Origin: Ciona savignyi
Lineage: Eukaryota; Chordata; Ascidiacea; Phlebobranchia; Cionidae
NCBI GenBank assembly: GCA_000149265.1
Contig: CH002614.1
Coordinates: forward strand, 249,380 to 313,379
Length of the DNA stretch: 64,000 nucleotides
Reading direction: 5' to 3'
A program made the position numbers and the translations under genes. Under the pieces are notes generated by a model. That model saw only the letters and a program-made list of their open reading frames with translations. It was not told the DNA's origin and did not search any database. The stretch's first letter is position 1. Every line of letters begins with the position of its first letter. Below, one piece after another: positions 1 through 10,200 of the stretch.

Positions 1-222
1 GTTTAGGACAAGTTTCCAATTCATAATGAGCTCGTCACTCTAACTAATTTTATGTAAAAAATGCTATAAAAATCGGTCGCTTTAACGGGCAGCCAATAAG
101 TCGTGAATGTAAACCATATGCTTCGTTGATTTGTTACTGGTATTGTGACATAACCTGTGCACATGCTCCATTTGCGAAGCTATGTTGCATTGTTTAGAAC
201 GATAGAAACGTTGCTGGAGTTC
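1..222. other. Left flank, nothing recognised
   Basis: AT-rich sequence before the palindromic transposon. I see no open frame, RNA gene or repeat here. Confidence 0.5.
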
Positions 223-226
223 TTAA

Positions 227-811
227 AGGGGAACTGAAGTAAATTTTAAGAATATCTAAATAAATGGAAAAAAATACGCTGATTTCAAAAATCAAATCAG
301 TTTCTTCCAATATTTTTTTGTTAAAGAGTTATGAGCAAATATGCATTTTATTTTATGTTAGGGGATTTCCCGTATTACGTCACTGACGTTGTTGAGATTT
401 CGTGCCTATATGCATTGTATACAATCATGTGCCAGTTTAGAGGTGAATTAGTAACATAAGCTCGTGCAGGAGCGTTGTATTTTCGTTTTTTTTATGGAGA
501 CTTAGCATAACACTTGTCATATAGCCTAACTGAACCAATGTTCACGCGTGACAGCTTACCTTAAGCGCGCTCATTCAGGCCTGCACGATCCTGGACCTAA
601 GCTGAATGCTGAGGCATACAGGTCTCGTATTTAAATGACTTTAGAATAATAAGTCTTAGCAATTTATATCATAAATCATAGAAGTGAAGACAGAACAAGA
701 AAACTAGAACAGGAGGCAGTAAACTGTAACTGCCAGCAATTTATAGAAATAAACCAGCCATCAATCAAAGATTAGACTATGCGGTGGGAACAGCCTATTT
801 CTTTCATGATT
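227..811 (+). repeat. Left terminal inverted arm (~585 bp)
   Basis: The arm is the reverse complement, with scattered mismatches, of 2523-3103. Shared landmarks are the outer GGGGAACTGAAGT, the AATCAAATCAGTTTCTTCCA block, the GGGGATTTCCCGTATTACGTCA block, and an inner block ending near the GCGGTGGGAA motif. A CRE-like TGACGT/TACGTCA pair lies inside. The mismatches suggest that the two arms have been ageing since insertion. Confidence 0.8.
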
Positions 812-827
812 GTTGCTTTTCAATATA

Positions 828-1362
828 CAGTAGAACCCCGCTTACCTGACCAGCTATGGGACCGTCACTAACCGGTCGCGTTAGCGAGGTGGTCGAGTTA
901 GTGAATTTTGATTTGGAGCAAGTTGTCATCATATGAAGTCAAAACGTCTGCCTTTTTACTAAATTTCCACCAAATGCCATTATTTTTTATCAGATACTGC
1001 AGAATTAATTTAAACAACTATTAGCACTGACGTTTATTTTATAAGATTCAGTTCTGTTTGCCACACTTTTTTTCGTTTGTGTGTAAGCGCACATTTTATC
1101 TGATTGTTTTGATCATAAACGAAATTTAACCCTATTATTTTGGTAAAAAGGCAAATTATTTAGCACGTGTGGTCATTTAAGCGGAGTTAAATTTGAAGTT
1201 TTGGACCAAAATATGGCGGTCCTGGTCTGGAAACCGGGGTGGTCGCGTTATTGAAACAGAATGCAATGCATTATCATAGGAAATTACTTGGGACCGCACT
1301 GAAGTGGTCCTGATAATGAGGTGGTCGTGTTATCGAGGTGGTCTTCAAGCGGGGTTCCACTG
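828..1362. mobile_element. pogo/Tigger-like MITE, copy 1 (535 bp)
   Basis: Terminal inverted repeats of about 16 bp (CAGTAGAACCCCGCTT at the left, the complement of CAGTGGAACCCCGCTT at the right) are flanked by TA on both sides (826-827 and 1363-1364). The TIR style and TA duplication fit the pogo/Tigger branch of Tc1/mariner elements. The inside repeats the GGTGGTC motif near both ends and contains no transposase frame. A second copy lies at 18906-19421. It sits just inside the left arm of the palindromic transposon, so it is a nested insertion. Confidence 0.85.
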
Positions 1363-1525
1363 TATAGCCATAATCTGCAACGTAGACTAGCAATGTTGTT
1401 ATCAACCCCTAGGCTACAAACTAAGAGTGTGAGAGATTTGGTATACCTATGCATAGAAGTTTTAACAAATTTCTTTTGTTTTCTTCATTTCTAGAGTAAA
1501 TTTAAGTTAATGTTGTAACACTAAA

Positions 1526-1879
1526 ATGGATGATAGTTTTCAGCATTCTGGCATGGATGAAAGAAGTTTTATTGTACACAATAAAACAACACAAATTTAG
1601 TCATGTGCATTTGAACCAAGGAAAACGTCTGAAAGTATCTTTGAAGATGCAAGCCCCATAGAAGAAAATGTTTATTTAGAAACATTACCTATTGACATGA
1701 CTTGGTGCCATTGCAAAAACTGTATTCTTATGGACACACCGCAAGAATGTTTATGCTGCATGAATGTACATGCATTTGTGCACAAAATAACGCCAGACTG
1801 GACTTGCATTACTAAAAGCCCTTATTTTTCAATTATCTGCTTGGATAAAGAAGTTCTTGCACTTGATGTACTGGTTTGA
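1526..1879 (+). pseudogene. P2X7 C-terminal-like Cys-rich domain, broken
   Basis: Starting from ATG 1526 the frame runs 118 codons with one in-frame TAG at codon 25 and ends at TGA 1877-1879. After the stop, an intact stretch (from ATG 1697) shows the signature of the cytoplasmic C-terminal domain of P2X7 receptors: WCHCKNC, ECLCC, then CIT-x-SPYF and CLDKEVL. In P2X7 this cysteine-rich domain binds zinc; related stand-alone domains occur in many uncharacterised invertebrate proteins. Here it ends soon after CLDKEVL, so the second half of the domain is missing. It lies inside the palindromic transposon and overlaps the THAP fragment tail to tail by 58 bp. The family call rests on motif spacing only. 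Confidence 0.6.
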
Positions 1880-2235
1880 TCACTATGTTTAAAATCATAA
1901 TCAGAAAAATTAAAAATTGTTGGAACTGTATTTTTCACCAAGTGGTTTGTTTTCATCATCTTGGCTACTCCATTGGAGTCAAATACAATTTTACTATGAT
2001 AATCCTTGTCACAAATATGTGCACTACACACTGCGGTTCTTTTTCCAGGTAGTTTAGAACGCTTGCATTGTTGTATCCATTGCTTCAACCGTTTTGTTGT
2101 CGTTGTGAGGAAATCGATGGAAGAGCACAGGTTGATTGGAATTTCGTGTGCTGTAATAGGAATTTGTACATCCTGGAGCAAAACAATATACTCCAATCAC
2201 TCTTTCTTCCTTCTCGGTGGCTTAACTTTAGGCAT
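1822..2235 (-). pseudogene. THAP zinc-finger gene fragment with frameshifts
   Basis: Reading leftwards from ATG 2233-2235 the product starts MPKVKPPRRKKE and stops. A second frame supplies CFAPGC and FHRFP, the first half of a C2CH THAP finger. A third frame supplies the invariant Trp (QW), VCSAH and the closing VPTIF, then a short tail to the stop at 1822. The order and spacing are those of a THAP DNA-binding domain. At least two frameshifts are needed, one near 2200 and one near 2091-2101 in a short homopolymer-rich stretch, so the gene is dead. THAP domains are the DNA-binding part of P-element-type transposases and of domesticated host factors; which parent this came from cannot be told. 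Confidence 0.65.
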
Positions 2236-2522
2236 TTTACAATATCTAATAAAAAGAACTAAATTAGAAATGTGGTATATTCTTATTAACTTATTTGGGT
2301 AGTTAACTAAAGATCTATTATATATATTCTTCACTTACTTATCTGAGTGCTTGCTGTGTACTTATTGTCAGACTACACATCAGCTACTCAACTGTGGATT
2401 AACTGGTTTTTGCAATAAGTGGTATTCTCAACCAGTAGGCTAATGCTCAGTTTCAATAACAGCAGCATTAAATGCACCACATACACAACAGCAAAACATT
2501 ATACAAACAGCCAAGGTAAACC

Positions 2523-3103
2523 ATGAAAGAAATAGGCTTTTCCCACCGCATAGTCTAGCCTTTGCCTAATGGCTGGTTTATTTCTATAAATTGCTGGCAG
2601 TTACAGTTTAATGCATTCTGTTATAGTTTTCTTGTTCTGTTTTCACTTTTATTATTTATGATATAAATTGCTAAGACTTATTATTCTAAAGTCATTTAAA
2701 TACGAGACCTGTATACCTCAGCATTCAGCTTAGGTCCAGGACCGTGCAGGCCTTAATGACCGCACTTAAAGTAAGCTGTCACCATGTACACGGGTTCAGT
2801 AAAGCTATATGACAAGTGTTATGCTAAGTCTCCATAAAAAAAAACGAAAATACAACGGTCCTACAGGCGCTTCTATTACTAATTCACCTCTAAACTGGCA
2901 CATGATTGTGTACAATGCATATATGCACGAAATCTCAACAACGTCAGTGACGTAATACGGGAAATCCCCTAACATAAAATGAAATACATATTTGCTCATA
3001 ACTCTTTAACCAAACAATATTGGAAGAAACTGATTTGATTTTTGAAATCAGCGTATTTTTTTCCATTTATTAAGATATTCTTAAAATCGACTTCAGTTCC
3101 CCT
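2523..3103 (-). repeat. Right terminal inverted arm (~580 bp)
   Basis: Reverse-complement partner of 227-811. It starts near CATGAAAGAAATAGGCT and ends at AGTTCCCCT before the TTAA flank. Confidence 0.8.
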
Positions 3104-3299
3104 TTAAACACAATAGTCTGTTGGATCCAGGCAAGTCCGGTAAGTGCCGGGTATAATGATAGAGACGACTATTTAACGTCGTTTGGTTTCAATTCCACCC
3201 GATTTCGGTTTGTCGCTTTAAAATTAATTATTGGGTCCTGGTTTTCGTGGAACAATGCGGAAGATAAGGGAATATACAAAAGGGCTTGTCTATAGTCAA

Positions 3300-3405
3300 T
3301 AACACAATACCGGAGACCATCTTGCCTAAAGGCACAGCCGACAAGCCAGCGAACAGTTTCGATCCTATAAATGTTTGGTTGAAATGCGATGCACCCCAGC
3401 AACAT
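3300..3405 (-). mobile_element. tRNA-derived SINE fragment (family C)
   Basis: On the minus strand this reads as a decayed relative of the elements at 10084, 18096 and 20058. It has the GTGCATCGCATTTCAACCAAA block, a degenerate B-box-like GGATCGAAACTG, and the GCCTTTAGGCA segment. It is diverged, and its ends are uncertain. Confidence 0.5.
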
Positions 3406-3739
3406 TTAACGCCACATGTCTCCTTCGAATTAAACGTTTTTTTTAGTTTGGTCTATTTTTTTAAGAAATGTAAAGTAGTATTTTATTTTCTGGACGTTGA
3501 ATGGTAGGTATATCTTACATGAGGAACGCTGAAAAGCGACATCGAGGTTCGACGATTACTTCATTAACTAGACAATGGCGTACCGACTAAACTCCGACAT
3601 TTTCTACCCAGCAGACCTAAGCACGGATATTGCCAAGATAATTCTACGACAAGATAATTTTACGCGCATCTACGACTTTGGATCCCGAAATCTATAAAAC
3701 TCCTATTGATTCTTCGTCACGCAGAATCCATTTCTTCAA
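3406..3739. other. No gene seen
   Basis: Spacer between the SINE fragment and the repeat array. No supported feature. Confidence 0.4.
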
Positions 3740-3752
3740 TTTGTGTGTAATT

Positions 3753-3860
3753 ATGGGTCCCATTTGAAAAAATGGGACACATATTGTTATGGGTCCCATT
3801 TGAAAAAATGGGACACATATTGTTATGGGTCCCATTTGAAAAAATGGGACACATATTGTT
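3753..3860 (+). repeat. Three copies of a 36-bp hairpin repeat
   Basis: Units start at 3753, 3789 and 3825 and look identical; a fourth single copy lies at 4036-4071. Each unit contains GTCCCATTT, then GAAA, then AAATGGGAC: a perfect 9-bp stem with a GAAA (GNRA-type) loop. The block ends directly at a T-rich tract. Confidence 0.85.
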
Positions 3861-4035
3861 TTTGTCCGATTTTTTTTCCTTTTTTTTTTTTTTTCTTTTT
3901 TTTTCCGCCAAACGCTTGACAGGTATGGCTTGTGGCTCCGACATCTACTAGAAGGGATAATGGAATCGCAATGAAACTTAGTCATTTGTTAAACCACATG
4001 GTCTAGATGAGCAGAAACCAAAATTTTGGGTAATT
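3861..4035 (+). repeat. Truncated first monomer of the array
   Basis: It comprises a T-rich tract, then an anchor at 3918 followed by the CCGACATC and CACATGGTCTAG blocks. It stops after TTTTGGGTAAT and is followed by a hairpin repeat copy instead of the expected GGGGAATTCCCC block. Confidence 0.75.
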
Positions 4036-4071
4036 ATGGGTCCCATTTGAAAAAATGGGACACATATTGTT

Positions 4072-6156
4072 TTTGTCCGTTTTTTTTTTTCTTTTTTTTT
4101 TTTTCTTTTTTTTTTCGTCAAACGCTTGACAGGTATGGCTTGTGGCTCCGACATCTACTAGAAGGGATAATGGAATCGCAATGAAACTTAGTCATTTGTT
4201 AGACCACATGGTCTAGATGAGCAGAAACCAAAATTTTGGGTAATATACCTAGGGGAATTCCCCTGGGAGGTGAAAAACCAAAACGGTATTTTTTTCAAAA
4301 ATTTTAGCTTTTTTGGGCATAGCGCATGAACGACTGCTCCAATTTTGATCATATTTGGTAAAATAGTAATGTGTTAGCCTCTGCGTTACCAATTAGAAGA
4401 AACAAAATATTTACCTAGGAAAATACCCTAAAAATGAAGATATGTTTTTAAAGCAAGATTGTGACAGGCATGGATTGTGGCTCCGACATCTAACAGAAGG
4501 GATAATGGAATCCCAATGAAACTTCGTCATTTGTTAGACCACATGGTCTAAATATGCACAAACTAAAATGTTGGGTAATAAATACAGGGGAATTCCCTTG
4601 ATACGGTAAAAACCTAAACGGTATTTTTTTTTAGCTTTTTCGGGCATAGCGCTTGAACAGCTGCTCCAATTTAAATCAAATTGTTGAAATGTAAGTAATT
4701 AGTCACTTATTTAACACCTACAAGAAAATAAAAAAAATCCCTTGGGAAATACCCAAAAAAATAGGATTTTGTTCCTAAATCAGGATTGTGACAAGCATGC
4801 CATTTCACCCCGACATTTACCAAAAGAAGTAATGGAATCGCGAATAAAATTTGACATTTGTTAGACAACATGGTCTAGATATGCAGAAATCAAAATTGTG
4901 GGTGATGAATTTAGGGAAATTCCCCTGAGACCTTAACAACCAAAGCGGTATTTTTTCTGAAAAAATAGCTTTTTACGGGATAGCGCTTGAACAGATTCTT
5001 CAATTTTAATCAGATTTGGTAGAATGTAAGTGCAATAGTGACTGATTTAACACTTAAAACAAATAAAAAAGATTACCTAATGAAATACCCTAAAAACTAA
5101 AATTTTTCCCTCAAATCATGATAGCAACATGCATGGCATGGCGCCCCGACATCTACCAGAAAAATTAATAAAATGGCAATAAGAAATTTGACATTTGTAA
5201 GAGAACATGGTCTAGATATGCAGAAACTATATAGTGTTGGGTAATGAATCCAGGGGAATTCCCCTTATACGTTAAAAACCAAAACGTTTTTTTCTAATAA
5301 ATTATCTTTTTGGGGTATAGCGCTTCAACGGCTGCTCTAATTTTGATCAGATTTGGTGAAATGTTAGACCATTAAACACTCTGAGTCAATTAATTAAAAC
5401 AAAGAAAACATTTACTTAGGGTAATACCCTTAAAAACGAAAATATGTTCTTGAATTGTGATTGTGACAGGCATGCCATATCGCACTGACATATCCAACAA
5501 GGAGTCGACAAAACTAAATAAAACTTTAAGAATTGTTACATAACATGACCCACATATGTAAAACAGAAACTTATTTACTAATCCCATAGGAATTCCCTGA
5601 AAGCATAAAATTGGGCTATTTTGGAAATTTAGCTTTATTTTACCACCACGCTTGAAAACAAGCTTTAATTTAAAACATATGTGGTGAAATGTTAGTAAAT
5701 TTAAGACGTTTATTCTTTTCTCAACTACACGTGGAAAAAGAAGTTTGGTCTGATAACTATGGGACCCATGCGTTTATGCTTGCAGAAACAAAGTACATAC
5801 TCGGTGTATAAAATACAAATTGTGGTTAGGGACCCTGTAGCATGAATATGTGGCGTTCTGTATTTTTTAACCCATTGTTGCCTTTTATGTTTAAACCTTT
5901 CTCGCATCTGTTCTATCCCCCTACTTTGTGTCGTGACTTTGTGTTCGACTTTGAGAGATTGAGACTATCATTACACGACGAGACCTGCTCGAGAGTGGTC
6001 GCATGTTTTTTTGTTCTTGGACTACGATAGCATACGACTACAAGCCTGGTATTTGGTGGGCCGCTATAGTTTACATAGCTAATCCCCACAAATATATGGC
6101 ATATGACATGTGTTTTACAAATAGTGATGGTTAAACACGTGGTTGACACTCTCTAG
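4072..6156 (+). repeat. Higher-order unit A
   Basis: It begins at the TTTTGTCCG plus T-rich tract and ends at GGTTGACACTCTCTAG. Five monomers start at 4128, 4463, 4790, 5124 and 5465, followed by a tail with ATGGGACCCATGCG. The tail is split by an insertion at 5851-6096 absent from units B and C. Confidence 0.85.
5851..6096. other. ~246-bp insertion in unit A
   Basis: Units B and C run straight from GTAGCATGAATATA into TGGCATATGAC. Unit A carries about 246 extra bases at that point, with AATAT-like sequence at both edges. I recognise neither a coding sequence nor a known element in it. Confidence 0.6.
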
Positions 6157-7895
6157 TTTTTGTCCGTTTTTTTTTTTCTTTTTTTTTTTTTCTTTTTTTT
6201 TTCGTCAAACGCTTGACAGGTATGGCTTGTGGCTCCGACATCTACTAGAAGGGATAATGGAATCCCAATGAAACTTAGTCATTTGTTAGACCACATGGTC
6301 TAGATGAGCAGAAACCAAAATTTTGGGTAATATACCTAGGGGAATTCCCCTGGGAGCTAAAAAACCAAAACGGTATTTTTTTCAAAAATTTTAGCTTTTT
6401 TGGGCACGGCGCATGAACGGCTGCTCCAATTTTGATCAAATTAGGTAAAATAGCAGTTTGTTAGCCACTGCGTTACCAATTAGAAGAAACAAAATATTTA
6501 CCTAGGAAAATACCCTAAAAATGAAGATATGTTTCTAAAGCAAGACTGTGACAGGCATGGATTGTGGCTCCGACATCTAACAGAAGGGATAATGGAATCC
6601 CAATGAAACTTCGTCATTTGTTAGACCACATGGTCTAGATAAGCACAAACTAAAATTTTGGGTAATAAATCCAGGGGAATTCCCTTGATACGTTAAAAAC
6701 CTAAACGGTTTTTTTTCTAATTTTTTTTTAGCTTTTTCGGGCATAGCGCTTGAACAGCTGCTCTAATTTTAATCAAATTTTTTGAAATGTAAGTAATTAG
6801 TCACTTATTTAACACCTAAAGAAAATAAAAAAATTCTCTTGGGAAATACCCCCAAAAATAGGATTTTGTTCCTAAATCAGGATTGTGACAAGCATGCCAT
6901 TTCACCTCGACATTTACCAAAAGGAGTAATGGAATCGCAAATAAAATTTGACATTTGTTAGACAACATGGTCTAGATATGCAGAAATCAAAATTGTGGGT
7001 GATGAATTTAGGGAAATTCCCCTGAAACCTTAAAAACCAAAACGGTATTTTTTCTGAAAAAATAGCTTTTTTCGGGATAGCGCTTGAACAGATTCTTCAA
7101 TTTTAATCATATTTGGTAAAATGTAAGTGCAATAGTGACTGATTTTACACTTAAAACAAATAAAAAAGATTACCTAATGAAATACCCTAAAAACTAAGAT
7201 TTTTTCCTCAAATCATGATAGCAACATGCATGAGCATGGCGCCCCGACATCTACCAGAAAAATTAGTGGAATGGCAATAAGAAATTTGACATCTGTAAGA
7301 GAACATGGTCTAGATATGCAGAAACTATAATGTTGAGTAATGAATCCAGGGGAATTCCCCTTAGACGTTAATAAACCAAAACGTTTTTTTCCATTAAATT
7401 CATAGGGTAATTCCCTTAAAAACGAAAATATGTTCCTGAATTGTGATTGTGACAGGCATGCCATATCGCACTGACATATCCAACAAGGAGTCGACAAAAT
7501 TAAATAAAACTTTAAGAATTGTTACATAACATGACCCACATATGTAAAACAGAAACTTATTTACTAATCCCATAGGAATTCCCTGAAAGCATGAAATCGG
7601 GCTATTTTGGAAATTTAGCTTTATTTTACCACCACGCTTGAAAACAAGCTTTAATTTAAAACATATGTGGTGAAATGTTAGTAAATTTAAGACGTTTATT
7701 CTTTTCTCAACTACACGTGGAAAAGAAGTTTGGTCTGATAACTATGGGACCCATGCGTTTATGCTTGCAGAAACAAAGTACATACTCGGTGTATAAAATA
7801 CAAATTGTGGTTAGGGACCCTGTAGCATGAATATATGGCATATGACATGTGTTTTACAAATAGTGATGGTTAAACACGTGGTTGACACTCTCTAG
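6157..7895 (+). repeat. Higher-order unit B
   Basis: Same structure as unit A without the insertion. Monomer 4 to monomer 5 spacing is only 230 bp (7221 to 7451), so about 105 bp were lost from the second half of monomer 4. Confidence 0.85.
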
Positions 7896-9740
7896 TTTTT
7901 GTCCGTTTTTTTTTTCTTTTTTTTTTTCTTTTTTTTTCGTCAAACGCTTGACAGGCATGGCTTGTGGCTCCGACATCTACCAGAAGGGATAATGGAATCG
8001 CAATAAAACTTAGTCATTTGTTAGACCACATGGTCTAGATATGCAGAAACCAAAATTTTGGGTAATATACCTAGGGGAATTCCCCTGGGAGGTGAAAAAC
8101 CAAAACGGTATTTTTTTCAAAATTTTTAGCTTTTTTGGGCATAGCGCATGAACGGCTGCTCCAATTTTGATTAAATTTGGTAAAATAGTAGTGAGTTAGC
8201 CACTGCGTTACCAATTAGAAGAAACAAAATATTTACCTAGGAAAATACCCTAAAAATAAAGATATGTTTCTAAATCAAGATTGTGACAGGCATGGATTGT
8301 GGCTCCGACATCTAACAGAAAGGATAATGGAATCCCAATGAAACTTTGTCATTTGTTAGACCACATGGTCTAGATATGCACAAACTAAAATTTTTGGTAA
8401 TAAATACAGGGGAATTCCCTTGATACGTTAAAAACCTAAACGGTATTTTTTTCTAATTTTTTAGCTTTTTCGGGCATAGCGCTTGAACGGCTGCTCCAAT
8501 TTTAATCAGATTTGTTGAAATGTTAGTAATTAGTCACTTATTTAACACCTAAAGAAAATAAAAAACATCCCTTGGGAAATACCCCCAAAAAATAGGATTT
8601 TGTTCTCAAATCAGGATTGTGACAAGCATGCCATTTCACCCCGACATTTACCAAAAGGAGTAATGGAATCGCAAATAAATTTGACATTTGTTAGACAACA
8701 TGGTCTAGATATGCAGAAATTAAAATTGTGGGTGATAAATTTAGGGAAATTCCCCTCAGACCTTAAAAATCAAAACGGTATTTTTTCTAAAAAAATAGCT
8801 TTTTACGGGATAGCGCTTGAACAGATTCTCCAATTTTAATCAGATTTGGTAGAATGTAAGTGCATTAGTCACTGATTTAACACTTAAAACAAAAACAAAA
8901 AAGATTACCTAATGAAATACCCTAAATAATAAGATTTTTTCCTCAAATCATGATACCAACATGAATGGCATGACGCCACGACATCTACCAGAAAGAGTAA
9001 TGGAATCGCAATAAAAATTTGACATTTGTAAGGGAACATGGTTTAGATATGCAGAAACTATAATGTTGGGTAAAAAATCTAGGGGAATTCCCCTGAGACG
9101 TTAAAAACCAAAACGTTTTTTTCTAATAAATTATCTTTTTGGGGCATAGCGCTTGAACGGCTGCCCTAATTTTGATCAGATTTGGGGAAATGTTAGACCA
9201 TTAAACACTCTGAGTCAATTTATTAAAACAAAGAAAACATTTACTTAGGGTAATTCCCTTAAAAACGAAAATATGTTCTTGAATTATGATTCTAACAGGC
9301 AGGCCATATCGCACTGACATATCCATCAAGGAGTCGACAAAACTAAATAAAACTTTAAGAATTGTTACATAACATGACCCACATATGTAAAACAGAAACT
9401 TATCTACTAAACCCAGGGAAATTCCCTGAAACCATGAAATCGGGCTATTTTGGAAATTTAGCTTTATTTTACCACCACGCTTGAAAACAAGCTTTAATTT
9501 AAAACATTTGTGGTGAAATGTTCGTAAATTTAGGACGTTTATTCTTTTCTCAACTACACATGAAAAAGAAGTTTGGTCTAATAACTATGGGACCCATGCG
9601 TTTATGCTTGCAGAAACAAAGTAACATACTCGGTGTATAAAATACAAATTGTGGTTAGGGACCCTGTAGCATGAATATATGGCATACGACATGTGTTTTA
9701 CAAATAGTGATGGTTAAACACGCTGGTTGACACTCTCTAG
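7896..9740 (+). repeat. Higher-order unit C (complete, 1.84 kb)
   Basis: The most regular unit: monomers at 7950, 8285, 8621, 8956 and 9293, then the tail ending GGTTGACACTCTCTAG. The array stops here; the following sequence is single-copy in this window. Confidence 0.85.
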
Positions 9741-10083
9741 TAATTTATTAGTTTCAGCTTTTTTACCACCGTTATCTTACAAAACAGTGGGCTGTTTTAC
9801 GAATGCTATATAGGTGTAAAATTAAGCCTAATTTGATTAGTCTTTTTTTGTGTAACTCTTTATTTATGAAAATCATGCTTAATGTATTCTATTCTAAAAG
9901 TAGTTAACTAATCATTAAGTTGATCTGATCGAATACACATTATTGACTAATTTGTAGATATGGGTGGCACAAGGTTATGACATTTTACTGGAGTCCGAAT
10001 TGTAAATGTAATACACAGATGAAATCGTTAGTATGGGAATTGATCGCTACGGTTGGTGCTTTAGTAATAAAGAAACCTATTGT
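9741..10083. other. No gene seen
   Basis: AT-rich spacer between the array and a SINE. Confidence 0.4.
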
Positions 10084-10200
10084 CCGACGGATTAGTCTGG
10101 TGGTTAGTGCGTCGCCTTTCAGCCGAAGGGTTTCAGGTACTAAACTGGTCGCTAGGACTTAACGGACATTGCCTGAACCCAGCGGATTAATGGGTTCTAC
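10084..10200 (+). mobile_element. tRNA-derived SINE (family C)
   Basis: The head resembles a tRNA: A-box-like TAGTCTGGTGGTTAGTGCG followed about 30 bases later by a degenerate B box. A shared body follows (AACTGGTCGCTAGG, then GGACATTGCCTGAACCCAGC). Clear relatives occur at 18096-18242 and 20058-20186. The B box is mutated, so it is probably inactive. Confidence 0.65.

Larger units (their letters stand above)
227..3103. mobile_element. Palindromic DNA transposon, TTAA target duplication
   Basis: Two long arms in inverted orientation bracket a centre holding broken genes. The outer ends read AGGGGAACTGAAGT on the left and its complement on the right. Each is flanked by TTAA, at 223-226 and 3104-3107. 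A TTAA duplication is typical of the piggyBac superfamily, but no transposase of that type is visible, so the superfamily is inference. The centre holds a nested MITE (828-1362), a plus-strand P2X7-C-like fragment and a minus-strand THAP fragment. Both fragments are disrupted, so this copy is non-autonomous and decayed. Confidence 0.8.
3740..9740 (+). repeat. Tandem higher-order repeat array (~6 kb)
   Basis: Three head-to-tail units follow a truncated start. Each unit carries five related monomers. Monomer anchor positions (GACAGGCATG-like motif) are 4128, 4463, 4790, 5124, 5465; 6215, 6550, 6887, 7221, 7451; 7950, 8285, 8621, 8956, 9293. The spacing is about 335 bp throughout, except one deletion in unit B. 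After correcting for that deletion and for an insertion in unit A, the unit length is about 1.84 kb. Every monomer repeats the same internal order: CCGACATCTACCAGAA, AGACCACATGGTCT (near-palindrome), GGGGAATTCCCC (palindrome), AAAACGGTATTTTTT, and a GCGCTTGAACGGCTGCTCCA block. Positionally equivalent monomers in different units resemble each other more than neighbours do, so the whole five-mer was amplified. Confidence 0.9.

Noticed and set aside
3692..3985. Minus-strand frame of 97 codons with a repeated 12-residue block
   Set aside because: It arises because the 36-bp hairpin repeat is a multiple of three; the rest is translated T-rich tract.
5913..6149. 78-codon minus frame across the unit A insertion
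   Set aside because: It starts in array sequence and crosses the insertion edge; no recognisable protein and no splice sites.
8600..8839. 79-codon frame inside the array
   Set aside because: Equivalent positions in the other units have stops, so it is a chance frame in repeat DNA.
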